DNA from: Hymenopellis radicata
Taxonomy: Eukaryota; Basidiomycota; Agaricomycetes; Agaricales; Physalacriaceae
Direction of reading: 5' to 3'
Assembly (NCBI GenBank): GCA_015501595.1
Contig: JADNRX010000002.1
Coordinates: 124,001 to 188,000, forward strand
Length of the DNA stretch: 64,000 nucleotides
The position numbers and the translations under genes are program-made. Positions 26,996 through 38,242 of the stretch are shown here, in pieces. The notes under the pieces were generated by a model that was not told where the DNA came from, searched no databases, and worked only from the letters and a program-made list of their open reading frames with translations. The first letter of the stretch is position 1. Each line of letters begins with the position of its first letter.

Positions 26996-29447
26996 ATGAA
27001 GGGCCTTAAAAAGACTTTGGTAGGCGCTTGTCCTGCCCGCCCAACGCGTGTCTGACCCTTGCCAATGGACCCAGCTCAACAGAAAGGGCTCACAGAGCCA
27101 GGACGGCTCGTCCAAGAAGGAGTCCAAATCTAACCATGCAGCTGTCCCGGCAGTAGCGCCGCCTCCACCACCAAATTCTGCAAAACCCCTCCCCGTTCCT
27201 GGTGGTTCTGCTGTCGCCAATGCACTCAATTCTCAACCACGTTCATCGTCTCCGGCGACGTCTGCACGACCTACCACACCGGATCGTAGAGGTTCAGGCG
27301 ATCTCCCGGCGCCACCCATCGTCGTCGTCAGCTCCGACCCGTCCCATGAACCAGCCCATCGTACCGCTCACTTTAGTGGTCAGGCAGAAAGATCTGCCGA
27401 GCCACCCAGAGCAACGACGCTCAACCGTCTGCGGGCTGGCCCCAAGGACACCATTCCTATCGTTGGTAAACCACCCAGGAAGCAGCGCAGCAGTCGCTTT
27501 GTCGTTACTGAGAAAGTCGAAATAGAGAGACTGCCTGCCTTCAACGGTGCGTGCCTTTCCCCAGCTGTATCTTGCCCCCTCTCTCATTTTATTCTCAACA
27601 GAAACGCCTGTCAGCGAAAGGCCAAACTTGTTTATCAGGAAGCTCCACCAGTGTCGCGTATTGTTTGATTTCAATGACACCAGTGCCGAATTGCGAGGCA
27701 AGCAGATCAAGGCTCAAACCCTCCACGAAATGCTCGAATACATCACCACTCAACGTGGCGTTATTACTGAGACAGTATACCCAGAGGTTGTTAACATGGT
27801 CCGTGCTCTTTTTTCCTCATTCGCTCTTCTTTCTCACGCAACCCTGTAGTTTGCCTCGAACCTCTTCCGTTCCATACCCCCACCTGTCAACCCGACCGGC
27901 GACGCATTTGACCCCGAAGAGGATGAACCTGTCCTCGAACTTGCATGGCCTCACCTGCAGATCGTCTACGAGTTTTTCTTACGTTTCATCGAGAGCCCAG
28001 ACTTCAACACCAATCTGGCAAAGCGCTACATTGACCAACCTTTCGTCCTTAATCTTCTCGAGCTCTTTGACTCGGAAGATCCACGAGAGCGCGATTTTCT
28101 CAAGACTACTCTCCACCGGATCTATGGCAAATTTTTGAACCTCCGCGCCTTTATCAGGCGTTCCATCAACAATGTCTTTTTCCACTTTGTGTACGAAACA
28201 GAGCGACACAACGGAATCGCCGAACTCTTGGAGATCCTGGGGTCCATCATCAACGGTTTCGCTCTGCCGTTGAAGGAAGAACACAAAATTTTCCTTACTC
28301 GCGTCCTTATTCCTCTCCACAAGGTCAAGAGCCTAACCCTGTACCATCCTCAACTCGCGTACTGTGTTGTCCAGTTCCTGGAGAAAGATCCAGCATTGGC
28401 CGAAGAAGTCATGATGGGTCTTCTCAAGTTTTGGCCAAGGTCAACTCACCCAAGGAAGTCATGTTCCTGAACGAGGTGGAAGAAGTTTTAGACGTCACCG
28501 ATCCTGTCGAATTCCAGAAGATTCAAGTCGCTCTTTTCCACCAACTGGCTCGTTGTATCAACAGTCAACACTTCCAAGTGGCGGAACGGGCATTACTCTA
28601 TTGGAACAACGAGTATGTCGTCAACCTTATGAGCGATAACCTTAGCGTGGTCCTGCCAATTGTATTCCCTGCGCTATATACAAACTCAAAGTCTCATTGG
28701 AATCGGTGAGCTTTGCTTTTCTTCAATTCAGGCTTCAATCTTAACCGTAACACTAGAACAATTCACGGCATGGTTTATAACGCGTTGAAGTTATTCATGG
28801 AAATCAACCCTGATTTATTCGACGAGGCCATGCAGCAATACAAGGAACGACAAATCAAGTAAGTGTTTCGCTTCTGTTTTTCAGTCAATGTCTCATGGAT
28901 GTACAGGGATCAACAACATGCTGTCGAGCGTTATAACGCATGGCAAAAAATGCGCGAAAAGGCCATAAAAAACGCGCCTGGTGGTAAACTTCCTGAAGGT
29001 TTCCATGACGTCCCTCACGCACCACCGCCACCGCCACCTCCCGTCGACGACACCGATATCTTGGATCTATCTATGGAGCTTAATGCGGCCTCCATCGACG
29101 ATGTCGGCGGCGATTTGGACGAGCATGGAATCGAACGAGTACCGATGGCGGATCCGGGCTTGGACGTACGTTGATCTACGAGCGCGCAGCGCGTCAACAA
29201 TGTCTTACTATGTGATTCAGCGCACCTACGATGTTGGAACCACTGAGCTTACACAGCCCGGCCAGACTGCAAGTCCCCATGTTCGTCGTAAAAGCGTGCT
29301 TCCTGGTATGTGATATCATCTACACAGTGATTATGTCTTGATCGTGAACCAGTCGATCCTTCTGTACTTCGTGATTTGCAAGCTCATCGAAGTCTGGATG
29401 ATCCCAACGGTGTGCCTCAAAATGGGGTGCCTAGAGGGTCTTATTGA
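26996..29447 (+). CDS. RTS1: Protein phosphatase 2A regulatory subunit B' (B56 family), one apparent frame break
   Basis: A 24-nt first coding exon (MKGLKKTL) is followed by a Ser/Pro-rich N-terminal region of about 150 residues. The B56 HEAT-like domain comes next: [76 protein letters not shown] and [20 protein letters not shown]. Near 28437 the frame slips: LLKFWP should run into [19 protein letters not shown], but one A is missing at CCAAGG. The rest continues with [20 protein letters not shown] and, after two introns, a proline-run tail ending at 29447. B56 directs PP2A to substrates in chromosome cohesion and stress signalling. Length and domain order match the family. Confidence 0.92.
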
Positions 29448-29867
29448 GCGACCGTCTACCACTACATATACGACGTCTCGTTGCCCTGGACATTGCTATT
29501 ACATGCGGTAAAAATGATACCTTCCCTTTATGTCGATATTTTCTACTTCTAGCTCCTAATTCTGATCGTTCATTACTCTGGAATCTCTGTATTCATATGT
29601 GTTTTGTTGACCGCTTCCGCTTAATGCTCTACTTATCAGTCATTTGTGCATATGCGTATATACAATGCCATTGTATACAGTCGTGTATTGCAGTTCTAAA
29701 GTCAGACTGTAGCGTGTCTTGCTAGCCGAAAAGTATTCAGCCTCATCCACTCAAGTTTCTGCACGCTGCGTCACGCTAGATGTGAAATGTGTAGCGTTGA
29801 TTAATTGTAGTCATCACATATTGTACACGACGCATGATTCTCGTAATTGTACCCTACATACACCTGC
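29448..29867. other. Convergent 3' intergenic region
   Basis: This AT-rich space lies between the 3' ends of B56 (+) and the PTR2 transporter (-). It contains only short spurious open frames and presumably both polyadenylation regions. No gene or repeat was recognised. Confidence 0.5.
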
Positions 29868-32526
29868 TCATACGATGGGGCCTGCGGCCTTGCCCAACTT
29901 CTCTTCACCGTGGTGGTGGACGGCTGTGGTAACATCGGCAGTTTCGTTGGCGAAACCTTCTCTAGAACCTGTACCGATCACGTTCAGCGCGGCCTCTTGC
30001 TTATCCAGGTCGCGGAAGTAGAGGAAGAAGACGAGTCCGACAATCCATGCTACAACAGCAAACGATCCGAACAGCCATGTAAACCTCTACAAGCTCTCAT
30101 CAGGTATCTGCGTGACTTCCTTGTACAAAATGCACGTACATCTTCAACGTTGACTGCAGTCAGGGCAAGGTTGAGAGCAGCCGAAATGGCCTGCATGAAG
30201 AGCGAAAACGCCATCACGGTGGACTTCATACGCTTCGGCGACTTTGTGAAGGCATATTCGTTGGCGACGAGCGATGTGAATATTCTGTCAAGGTCGTTAG
30301 AACGCTGATGGGCACGGCAGAAGTCGTCGTGAAGCTTACTCGGCCATTCCGACCAAGATATAAGGACCGGCCACGATCCTGATACATCCTTAGCGTCAAA
30401 GTGATCTGGGCGTAAGACGGATACGCACCAAACGTTGATAGGAGCGGGATTCGGGTCTCCATTAGCGTCAACACACTCGGACGGCAGGTTGTCGTGGCAG
30501 GGAGACTGCTCATAGACGAACTTTTGCAGGATGGCGGCGTAGAGCATCGCAAGGCCAGCAATGAAGAAACCCAGCGTTATGCGCTTGATGGGCGTGAAGT
30601 TGATGCCGTTTCGGCGCAACGCTGGGTAGACGAGGAGATCCATGATGGGGATGATGATGATAATCACAATGGGGTTCAAGTTTCTGAGAAAAATGAGCAA
30701 CTTGAAGCGCCGATGATAACGAGTCCAAGCTTACTGGATAAGATCCTGCAAGTAGAGCCGAAAGAGTCAGTCATTCACTCCTTGATGCAGCGATTGGCTG
30801 TAAACGTACATTGGGAGTACCCTGGCGAATAAAGTCAGATCTTCGTTGTCAACTGTTGGCGGAGGAGATACATACATCAAGCCGCATGCCAGCGGCAACC
30901 GTACCCAAGTTTCCGTCAATCTGCGAATAGCAGAGATAAAAGAAAGGAAGGGCACTGAAAACTTGGCATGCTTTCAGAGTGCGAACAACCTCGCCGACAA
31001 ATTGGTCATCCCAAGTGACTGAAAACGCGGTCAGCGTCGAACATCGACACGAATGAGGTCACCTGTACTTACTTCTCGATGGCATTTCACCGCCTCGATA
31101 GGAACCTACGACGTGTAAGTGTGTTAGCGATGTTTCTAGAGATGATGCGTACTGGGCTTAGCAACGTCCCAGAATCCGGGTGCACGGAGCTGTTTGATGG
31201 TCTTGCGGGGATTCCAGGATAACTTGTCGCCAACACACATCGCGATCACTCGGAGAGTCTTGTAATCTCTCATTAGACCATTGCAGAAACACGACGGAGG
31301 ACCTGCTCACCTCCAGGAGGATAGAACCACGAGGCGGTGTGACAATGTAATTCTTCCTGCCCGCGGCAAGAACAATGGGAACCAAGACGAAGAGACAAGT
31401 GGGGACGAGGAATGCGGCCCAGTACCCATGATCCCTAGCCAAGAAGGACGCAGATATGGCGCCGGCGGAACCCCAATTTATGGCTGCGTAGAACCTGAAT
31501 AGACGTGTGAGCTACACAAGGCGCAACATGAGCTTCACATACCAGTTGTATATCCGCTGGATGGTAACGGCAGGCGAGATAAGGACGTCTTCGCCGGAAG
31601 CTAGAGTGACTTTGCGCAGCTTGCCGGTGTACTGTTCAGCAATCATCGGGCTAACGTTCGCCTTGATTGCTCCTCCGCCAATTCCCATTACAACGACAGC
31701 CAAGAAGAGTAATCCATATGCTTGGTCGGGTTGGCAATGGAAGGCGGGGTGGCGGAACCGACGAGGATGATGTGGCCAGCCCTTGATAAAAGCGAAGTTA
31801 GACATGTAGTTTTCGTATTGATGGAGAGAACCCTCACAAGCAAACGATGGAGAAGAGCATGATCGTGTTATAACGGCCGAGATAGCAATCAGCGATGATT
31901 CCACCAAGCCAGGGAGTGACATAGAACCAAAAACTGTTGAACTACGCGAGGCTTTAGTCAAGTCAAATGTCTGCTACGAAAGGCACAAACCGTTCGGACG
32001 GTGAATGACTTTTGTTGACCTTTGCCCAGAGCACCGGCCTAGAGAGGCGAATCAATCTCACTTCTGGTTCCTCTCTCGAAGTCAATTGGCACTTACGATA
32101 CCGTTACCATGATTTGGGCCAGGTGGCACTGAGCCATCACGAGAGCCTTGGGGTAATGACGCACGAACGTACTGTACAGCAGTCAATATGGGTAGGAACT
32201 GTTGGGAGAAGCGCGACTAACATTGTTGAGAACGTTGATGGTTCCATAATACGACCATCTGAAGATGGCTCAATTATATGAAGTAGTCATATAAACACTC
32301 GTACGCACCTCTCTGCGAACTCAACAATGATGACCAACCACGAAGAGAAGTTGATCTTGTCGGGAACTAGCCTCAGCGTCGCAAATTCGCGTTGAGTTAC
32401 GCCCTCTGAGCCTTCGACGATGCTGTCGTCATCGAAACTCCCTTCATGGCCGTGCTTCTCGCTACCAACGACAGACACATCGTCGCCTTTGGGCTTTTTC
32501 TCGGTCTCGTAGGCTGCGGTAGCCAT
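29868..32526 (-). CDS. PTR2: Di/tripeptide transporter, PTR2/POT family, one apparent frame break
   Basis: A cytosolic N-terminal acidic region (MATAAYETEKKPKGDD) precedes the first helix (FSSWLVIIVEFAER). The PTR signatures follow: WSYYGTINVLNN, then FWFYVTPWLGGIIADCYLGR with YNTIM. Next come FLAVVVMGIGGGAIKANVSP, FYAAINWGSAGAISASF, NLNPIVIIIIIPIMDLLVYP, FTPIKRITLGFFIAGLAML, YAFTKSPKRMKS and AISAALNLALTAVN, ending in RFTWLFGSFAVVAWIVGLVF. About 12 exons and about 12 membrane segments fit a proton-coupled plasma-membrane peptide importer. Near 31721 one base is missing between IANPTK and AYGLLFLAV. The start at 32526 is chosen over an in-frame ATG 12 bp upstream. The C-terminus carries a His cluster (VHHHGEEK). 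Confidence 0.9.
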
Positions 32527-33008
32527 TGCTGGACACAATGTACGTGGAAAAGACGCTCAAACGCAAAGTTCACACACGCCACTTAAAAAGCTCTTGCTCC
32601 CGCTGCTCCGAGCATTCAAAGATAACGGTGCACATGGTGAGTAAATGGCAAGCGTTGATTGCACATGGTCCTACCGCGATACCAAGTACATAATTGATGG
32701 GTTAGATGAAAATCAGGCCAGGCGAATTGAGTTGTATCGAAATCACTTGGCGTTGACTTGGCATGCGCCTCCGGAACTTGGAAGGCGGCTCTGGCGGGCT
32801 TGAGGCGCATGTGGTACGATCGGGAGCAGATGGAAAGTGGAAGAAAACGAGCCTCGTCCAGGCTAGGAGCAGATGGAACCGTCGGCGAAATGTCGTAGAC
32901 CGACGTCTTCACAGGTCTTCAGAGTTCAGACTGACAACGAGGCCGCCCGAGAGTATGAGTACGAGTATGAGTTGGGGTTGACCACATAAGCTCCTTGAGC
33001 ATCGTGCA
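32527..33008. other. Intergenic region upstream of the peptide transporter
   Basis: This is the 5' flank of the transporter gene. Only short open frames are present (32616-32912 on minus, 32763-32981 on plus), without recognisable sequence. It probably contains the transporter promoter. Confidence 0.4.
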
Positions 33009-33444
33009 TTACAGGCGTCCTGCAGGCGTCAATGATACTTGATCCAAGAAAGGTTTGAGGTCCGACGGGAGGCCATCCGTGAAAACGGAACCAGAAGGAG
33101 ATACATAGATACCAGCGAGTACTTGGCAGTGGGACCGCCTGAGATTACAGTCGTAAATGCGCCACTTTGCAAAGGCACCAAGGCGCACGGGCCTCAGGCC
33201 CCAGGAACTCGTGAGTAAGGCTGGACGGAAGGCGAGGTTGGTCAGAAACGCGATGACCTCTCCGACGCGGCTATACGGGCTGAAGCGCTGAAGACGCAGG
33301 ATTGTGGAGGCCTCAGAGTCAGTGATGCATGAGGGTCAGGGCAGCTCGGGCTCTATAGACTCGCCCGCGTCACGTCCCAACAGGAGGGGTTGAGGAGGGG
33401 GCATCGACTCCGATGGTTAGTGGGCACTCGGATGGGCTGTCCAT
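33009..33444 (-). CDS. Possible small gene of unknown function
   Basis: An ATG at 33444 starts MDSPSECPLTIGVDAPSS and stops after 24 codons. Directly downstream on the same strand, an open frame of about 104 codons without its own ATG runs to a stop at 33009. It contains LRLQRFSPYSRVGEVIAFL, WGLRPVRLGAFAKWRIYD and VLAGIYVSPSGSVFTDGLP, balanced composition unlike random shadow frames. The two parts may be exons whose junction I cannot place, or one frame broken by a missing base. A GTAAGT donor upstream near 33517 and a CAG before the ATG suggest a 5' UTR intron. No family is recognised. Confidence 0.3.
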
Positions 33445-33714
33445 GGTGGTGGTCGCTGGTCAAGTTATAATCATGCTGCTGCTGCACAGCCTGTGACTCG
33501 ATAGCTACTTACCATCAGATGTCCCACACCGTTAGCTCTTCATCGGCCGTGATAACGAAGCATCTTCCACCTGGTGAGTAGTCCAAGATTTGACGATTCT
33601 CCTAGTTCCGCGATCCGGTTCAAGTTGTACACATACAGATACATTCACAGCAGTACTATAGAAATACAATATACACAGTCATGCCTTGCCTTGATGCGCT
33701 TGACCTCTACGAAA

Positions 33715-36700
33715 CTACAAGTGCACATTCTGCAGTGACTCCAGAACCACATCAAGTTCTTCGTGAGTAAACTCGCTCTGCTGAGATATCTCGGCAACAA
33801 TTGCTGGTGAGTCTTCAACAAGGGAACTCAATCGTTCAATGTAATCGCCATCGATGAAGCCAGACGACTTATCGTCCACGTTGGTCTTTTTGTCTATCCT
33901 CGGTGCACGGTACCTAAAACAAGTTCTCCATCATGTGTCGAATATGAAGAAAAAGGATTCACCTTGTATGGCTTGTACCGCCTACTCCCGGAACAGCGAA
34001 GCCCGTCTGCTCCTGTAGTGTCACCAAACGCTCGCCATACTCTTCATCCTTCACGTTTGAGATGATACCAATACATCCCGAAGCTGTAAAGAAGAAGTGG
34101 GTCGTTTCCAGCGGCGACGACGCGTCGGCGGGCGTCATGGACCCTGTGAAATGTTCATTCGCTCTTGGACGCAGAGACAACAACGATAAACGTACCTCTC
34201 ACAAACTTCGACACCATGTCATCGATATGATAGCGCCCTCTAGATTCCAACTTTGGCTTTGGATCTTTAAATTCCAGCGAGTAAGCAAACAGATTATGAT
34301 GGTCCTAGACTTGATGAGTTTGGACTATTTGCTCCATTCGCGAAGGACTCACATTTGCCCCAATGTAATTGTCTTCGTCAAAGACTTCGACAGTCAGCGG
34401 CCACAACGGTGAAAAATCTTTGGCCATCAAGTCCAGTTTGGAGTTTCCTTGAATTTGGAGCACAGACACAGCCTGCATGCAGTCGCCCACGATGACACGT
34501 TGGCCAATCGATGCTAGACTCGTGACAGTGTAGAAATGAGTGTATTCCGACACCTTGTGGAGTGAATACGACGAGACGTCCGACCCGGTTTTCGTGAGAT
34601 TGATCCGATACAGTTGAACCTGTACCAAAGGATAAGAAGCGCCAGAACTCAAACCTGCGTGGTACGTACAGAAGCATTAACGGCGGCAACCAGCATACCG
34701 TTATCTGTAACAGACAATGCGAAGGGGCAACCGTTTATTGCGACGGAGGCCACTTGCGACAACTGGTAGCTCTGAGACGCCAATTTCGCAACAGAACTGA
34801 TTTCGGTGGAGAAAAGAAGTATACGGCCTTCATGAACCTCGACGTCATCGTTGGAGACAGTGTAGAGGGCAACTGCGAACACTGTGGTGTTAGTCTCTTT
34901 TAATGTAACCGTCGCAATAGACGCGATAAGTTCGTCCGCATTCGCATTCCATTGACTGAGCACTGATTAACATTGGTCAATCAATCGGAATAACATGAAA
35001 AGAAGAACGAACATTTAAAACTCGTATCATTCATAAGACGGAAGGAAGACTGGCAGGTGTCCAGGCCACCGATTCTGTTAGGTCGCGTAATTTTGCAAAG
35101 CACCCCGTACACGCCGAGCGACTTCGCATAAACGATTCGTTCAGGTACACTGTAACCCATAGGTATCGTTTGAATATGCATGTTTGTGAGTGCGTTAACG
35201 GAACCAATGGTCAAGCCGACTGGAGAGGCCAGCAACATCGAGTTGGGGTAATGTTCGGTATTCAGAGAGCATGCAGTTACAACATCCTGGCACCATGTTA
35301 GGGGATAATGGTAAAGATAGAGCAGAGGAACTGACTTGAACAGCAAGCAACGAGATGGACAGACGCCTGCCTTGACAGGAGATCATCACCGCCTTGTCAG
35401 CAGCTGCGAGGACAGCTCTCGTTCCATCGCCGACTACAGTTGGTGTGAGGCTAACCGGTCCATTACCAATCGTGACGATTTTGGGAAGACTGGTCTCTGC
35501 AACCGCTTCGTCGCCATCCACCTCCATGTCGTTTGCGGCATTCTGCTTCGAGGGTATTGGCCGCTTGAAGCAAGCCACAGTGCCATTTACGAGTCCCACC
35601 AGAAGGAAGAGGTCATCTTTGTTGTCGGACCCGTAGAAATTATAGAAAAGCAGGGACTTCACGGGAGCTCCGAGGAGAGGTGTTTCCCATGTGAATGCAA
35701 ACTCGTTCTTCAAAATTGTGTAAACCTTGACCTGGTTGGTGTGCCAGAAGGCAGCGGCGACGTATTTTGTATAGGGTTTTCCATCGAACGGAATACAGGT
35801 CACGCAAGATATGCGATCTGGCCATGAGGCAGGATGTGTCGCCGGTCCATGTCTGGAGAAATACATTGTAAGTATGCTCCGGTACAGGAAAAACACAACG
35901 CATACACTGGCGGAATTTCTCGAGCTAAGTGGACTTCGGTAGCTCTGCAGTACATCGTTTAGAAATCGTTTGTGGTGAGCGGAAACCTAAAACTTACCTC
36001 AGCTGATGCATTTTATCGTTTGCGAACCCCAAAGCCACCAGCTTCGGGACCTTGGCATTGGACGTAGCAAGGAAAACCATGCTCGTGTTGATGCTGGCTG
36101 CGACAACCTCGCCAGTATCTGGTTTCCATTCATGCTTTCGAGACCAATCACCGGTGGGATCGCGTTCCAGGAGATATACGCCACTAGCGGTTACCTGTAC
36201 AACCATGGTCGAAGCCGTGTTGTATTCACCTTTTGCCTTTCCCATAAAGTTGGAGACACATAAGGTAGGGGTATCACAGACGAAACCTGTAGCCGAGTCC
36301 TGTTCTTGGTAAATCATCGTCGATGCTGTTCCTAGTTCGAAGACATATGTTTGGCGTAGGGTGGTCATTACAACGTGTGAATGGACCGTGTCTTGAACTT
36401 TTACGCGAAGCGGCCACATCTGTACAACATCACTGAGACCCGGAATGGAAGCCTTAGGCTGGAACTCGGTGCCCATCCTGACGACATTCAGTGAGCCGGT
36501 GTTGTCGCGCCCGGAACATGTCACAAGTTGTTTCTAAAAAGTAGACGATATTATTGAATAACAGGAAGAAAGAACAATCAAGAGGACCGACGTGTCTCGA
36601 GTTCGGCAAGTCAACAAGAACAGCGTCCTTTATGGGGGACAGATTCTTGAACGTTTGAACCACTTCTAGGAACGAGCCAGCGCTTGTTACTACGCGTCCT

Positions 36701-38166
36701 TTATCCTCTCGGGCATCTGGATCCAGATCCTGGTCTTGGCTCAGCATATCCTCGGTGATTGCACTGAACCCATCTGGAAGTGGAACAGCGACCGAGTCGT
36801 CCTTGATGGTCGTACTAATCTTTACAAGTTTGGAATCACCTGCAGATGAGCCGACATAGAAGACTTGATTCGTGATGTAAGTTAATGTTTCGGCAGATGA
36901 AGTCTATGTATGTGGATGGTCAATGATGTGAGCGCTTGCGGGATGATAGTTACTCACTTCACCAAGGACAACTAATGTAAGGATCGGATCGGAGGGATCC
37001 AACGCCAACAAGCAAGTTCGACCAAATGTATCACCAATCAGCCAGGTGAGTGGCTTTCCAGCAATGGAGCTCATGCTGCAGATTGGCTTGAGTATCCGTG
37101 CACAAGATGATTATAACTCTTACGCTGTAACTGCATGAAACGGCCACTGGACGGAGGCAGTAGGACTCCTGTACTTTGTGTCTTTCTGTGCTTCAACAAC
37201 CATTACGGATGAAGAACTACGATGATTGCCACGACTCTTGTCCTTCTCTTTCTCTTTCGCTTTGCTGAGCTTCCGAGTTATTCTCTGCTGCGATTCAGCT
37301 GAGTTGAGTGCGAAGAGGAGTATCTTCACACCCCCTGCCACGACAAGACCACCTGGAGACTCATCCTGGGAGAATTCGGGAGCGAAGATGAGCTTCGGGA
37401 TATCGTCATGGGGAAATGGCAAAGTGTTACTGGAGATGAGGGTTGGCGAGAAGATCAATGAGTACTGCGAGGATACGTCGTCGGCAGACAGCTCCCGAAC
37501 TACTAGTTCTACGCATCTTTTGTGATTGAGATGAAGAATGGCAAGGTGAGTGTTGTGGATGAGCTCAAGACTGAAAACAGTAAGTTCAGGTAATCTGGAT
37601 CGCATGTAAGCGCGCAATAACCAGAAAGAGGCGCGTATCCTACCGCGCATCAGATTCTTGAGCGGAAAGGCCATCCGCAAGTTGCAATATTTTCACCTTT
37701 CCTTGATAAGTGCTTATGACTGCGAGTTCTCCATTGGAATCGACGAGAACACCGTGATAGAATTCAGACATAGGTGCACCGTCCTCGACAAGAGATATAG
37801 TTTGAGCGAGATCCAGAGAAGGGTTCTCAGCAGAGAAAGTAAGAAAGAGCAGCTCTGGATCTGGATGGTCCAGCAAGACAACGATATTCGATTTGTTCGT
37901 ATCCTGAAATTTCAGAGGTGAGTTACAGCACAACAAATGCGAATTTAACACACAGTTATGGGCACAGGCTTGACAGAGAGCACTCGTCCCCATATCCGCG
38001 TCGTGCATTCCAGTACGAGGCCCGAATCTCGTACGGAATAGACTTGGATGTTATCGGGATGTGCGACGACAAGATGCTCAGTATTGGCGTCGGTTAGGCG
38101 ACACTTGCAAGAGGATACGACGGCCGACGATGCATGGAAAGTGGATACGACTCTCGTCGGGGCCAT
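33715..38166 (-). CDS. DDB1: DNA damage-binding protein 1 homologue (DDB1/CPSF-A family)
   Basis: The start MAPTRVVSTFHASSAVVSSC at 38166 is followed by EHLVVAHPDNIQVYSV. Later exons include NIVVLLDHPDPELLFLTFSA, FSLELIHNTHLAILHLNHKR, KQLVTCSGRDNTGSLNVVRM and RISCVTCIPFDGKPYTKYVA. Others are LFLLVGLVNGTVACFKRPI, CPFALSVTDNGMLVAAVN, FSPLWPLTVEVFDEDNYIGA and a C-terminus ending VVLESLQNVHL. This matches the triple beta-propeller layout of DDB1, the adaptor of CUL4 ubiquitin ligases in nucleotide-excision repair and protein turnover. A Lys/Glu linker near 37230-37270 is a local insertion. About 14 exons are present; the junctions I checked keep frame. It is head-to-head with SPF45. Confidence 0.9.
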
Positions 38167-38242
38167 CGTTGTAGACTGTGCTGACGAAAGAGCCTGCCGC
38201 CTGCTGATGTCAGCACGATTTGACATCTACTTTCGAACCACC
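38167..38242. promoter_or_regulatory. 76-bp divergent promoter between DDB1 and SPF45
   Basis: The start codons of DDB1 (-) and the SPF45 homologue (+) are 76 bp apart. Both promoters and both 5' untranslated leaders must be contained in, or overlap, this space. No TATA box is evident. Confidence 0.5.

Noticed and set aside
29500..29870. Open frames in the B56/PTR2 convergent region
   Set aside because: The sequence is AT-rich and the residues look random; this is the expected 3' flanking DNA of two convergent genes.
33518..33605. WD40-like end (RCFVITADEELTVWDI) on the minus strand
   Set aside because: It is only about 20 residues, has no repeats upstream, and the following GTAAGT fits a UTR exon; chance or a remnant is as likely as a gene.
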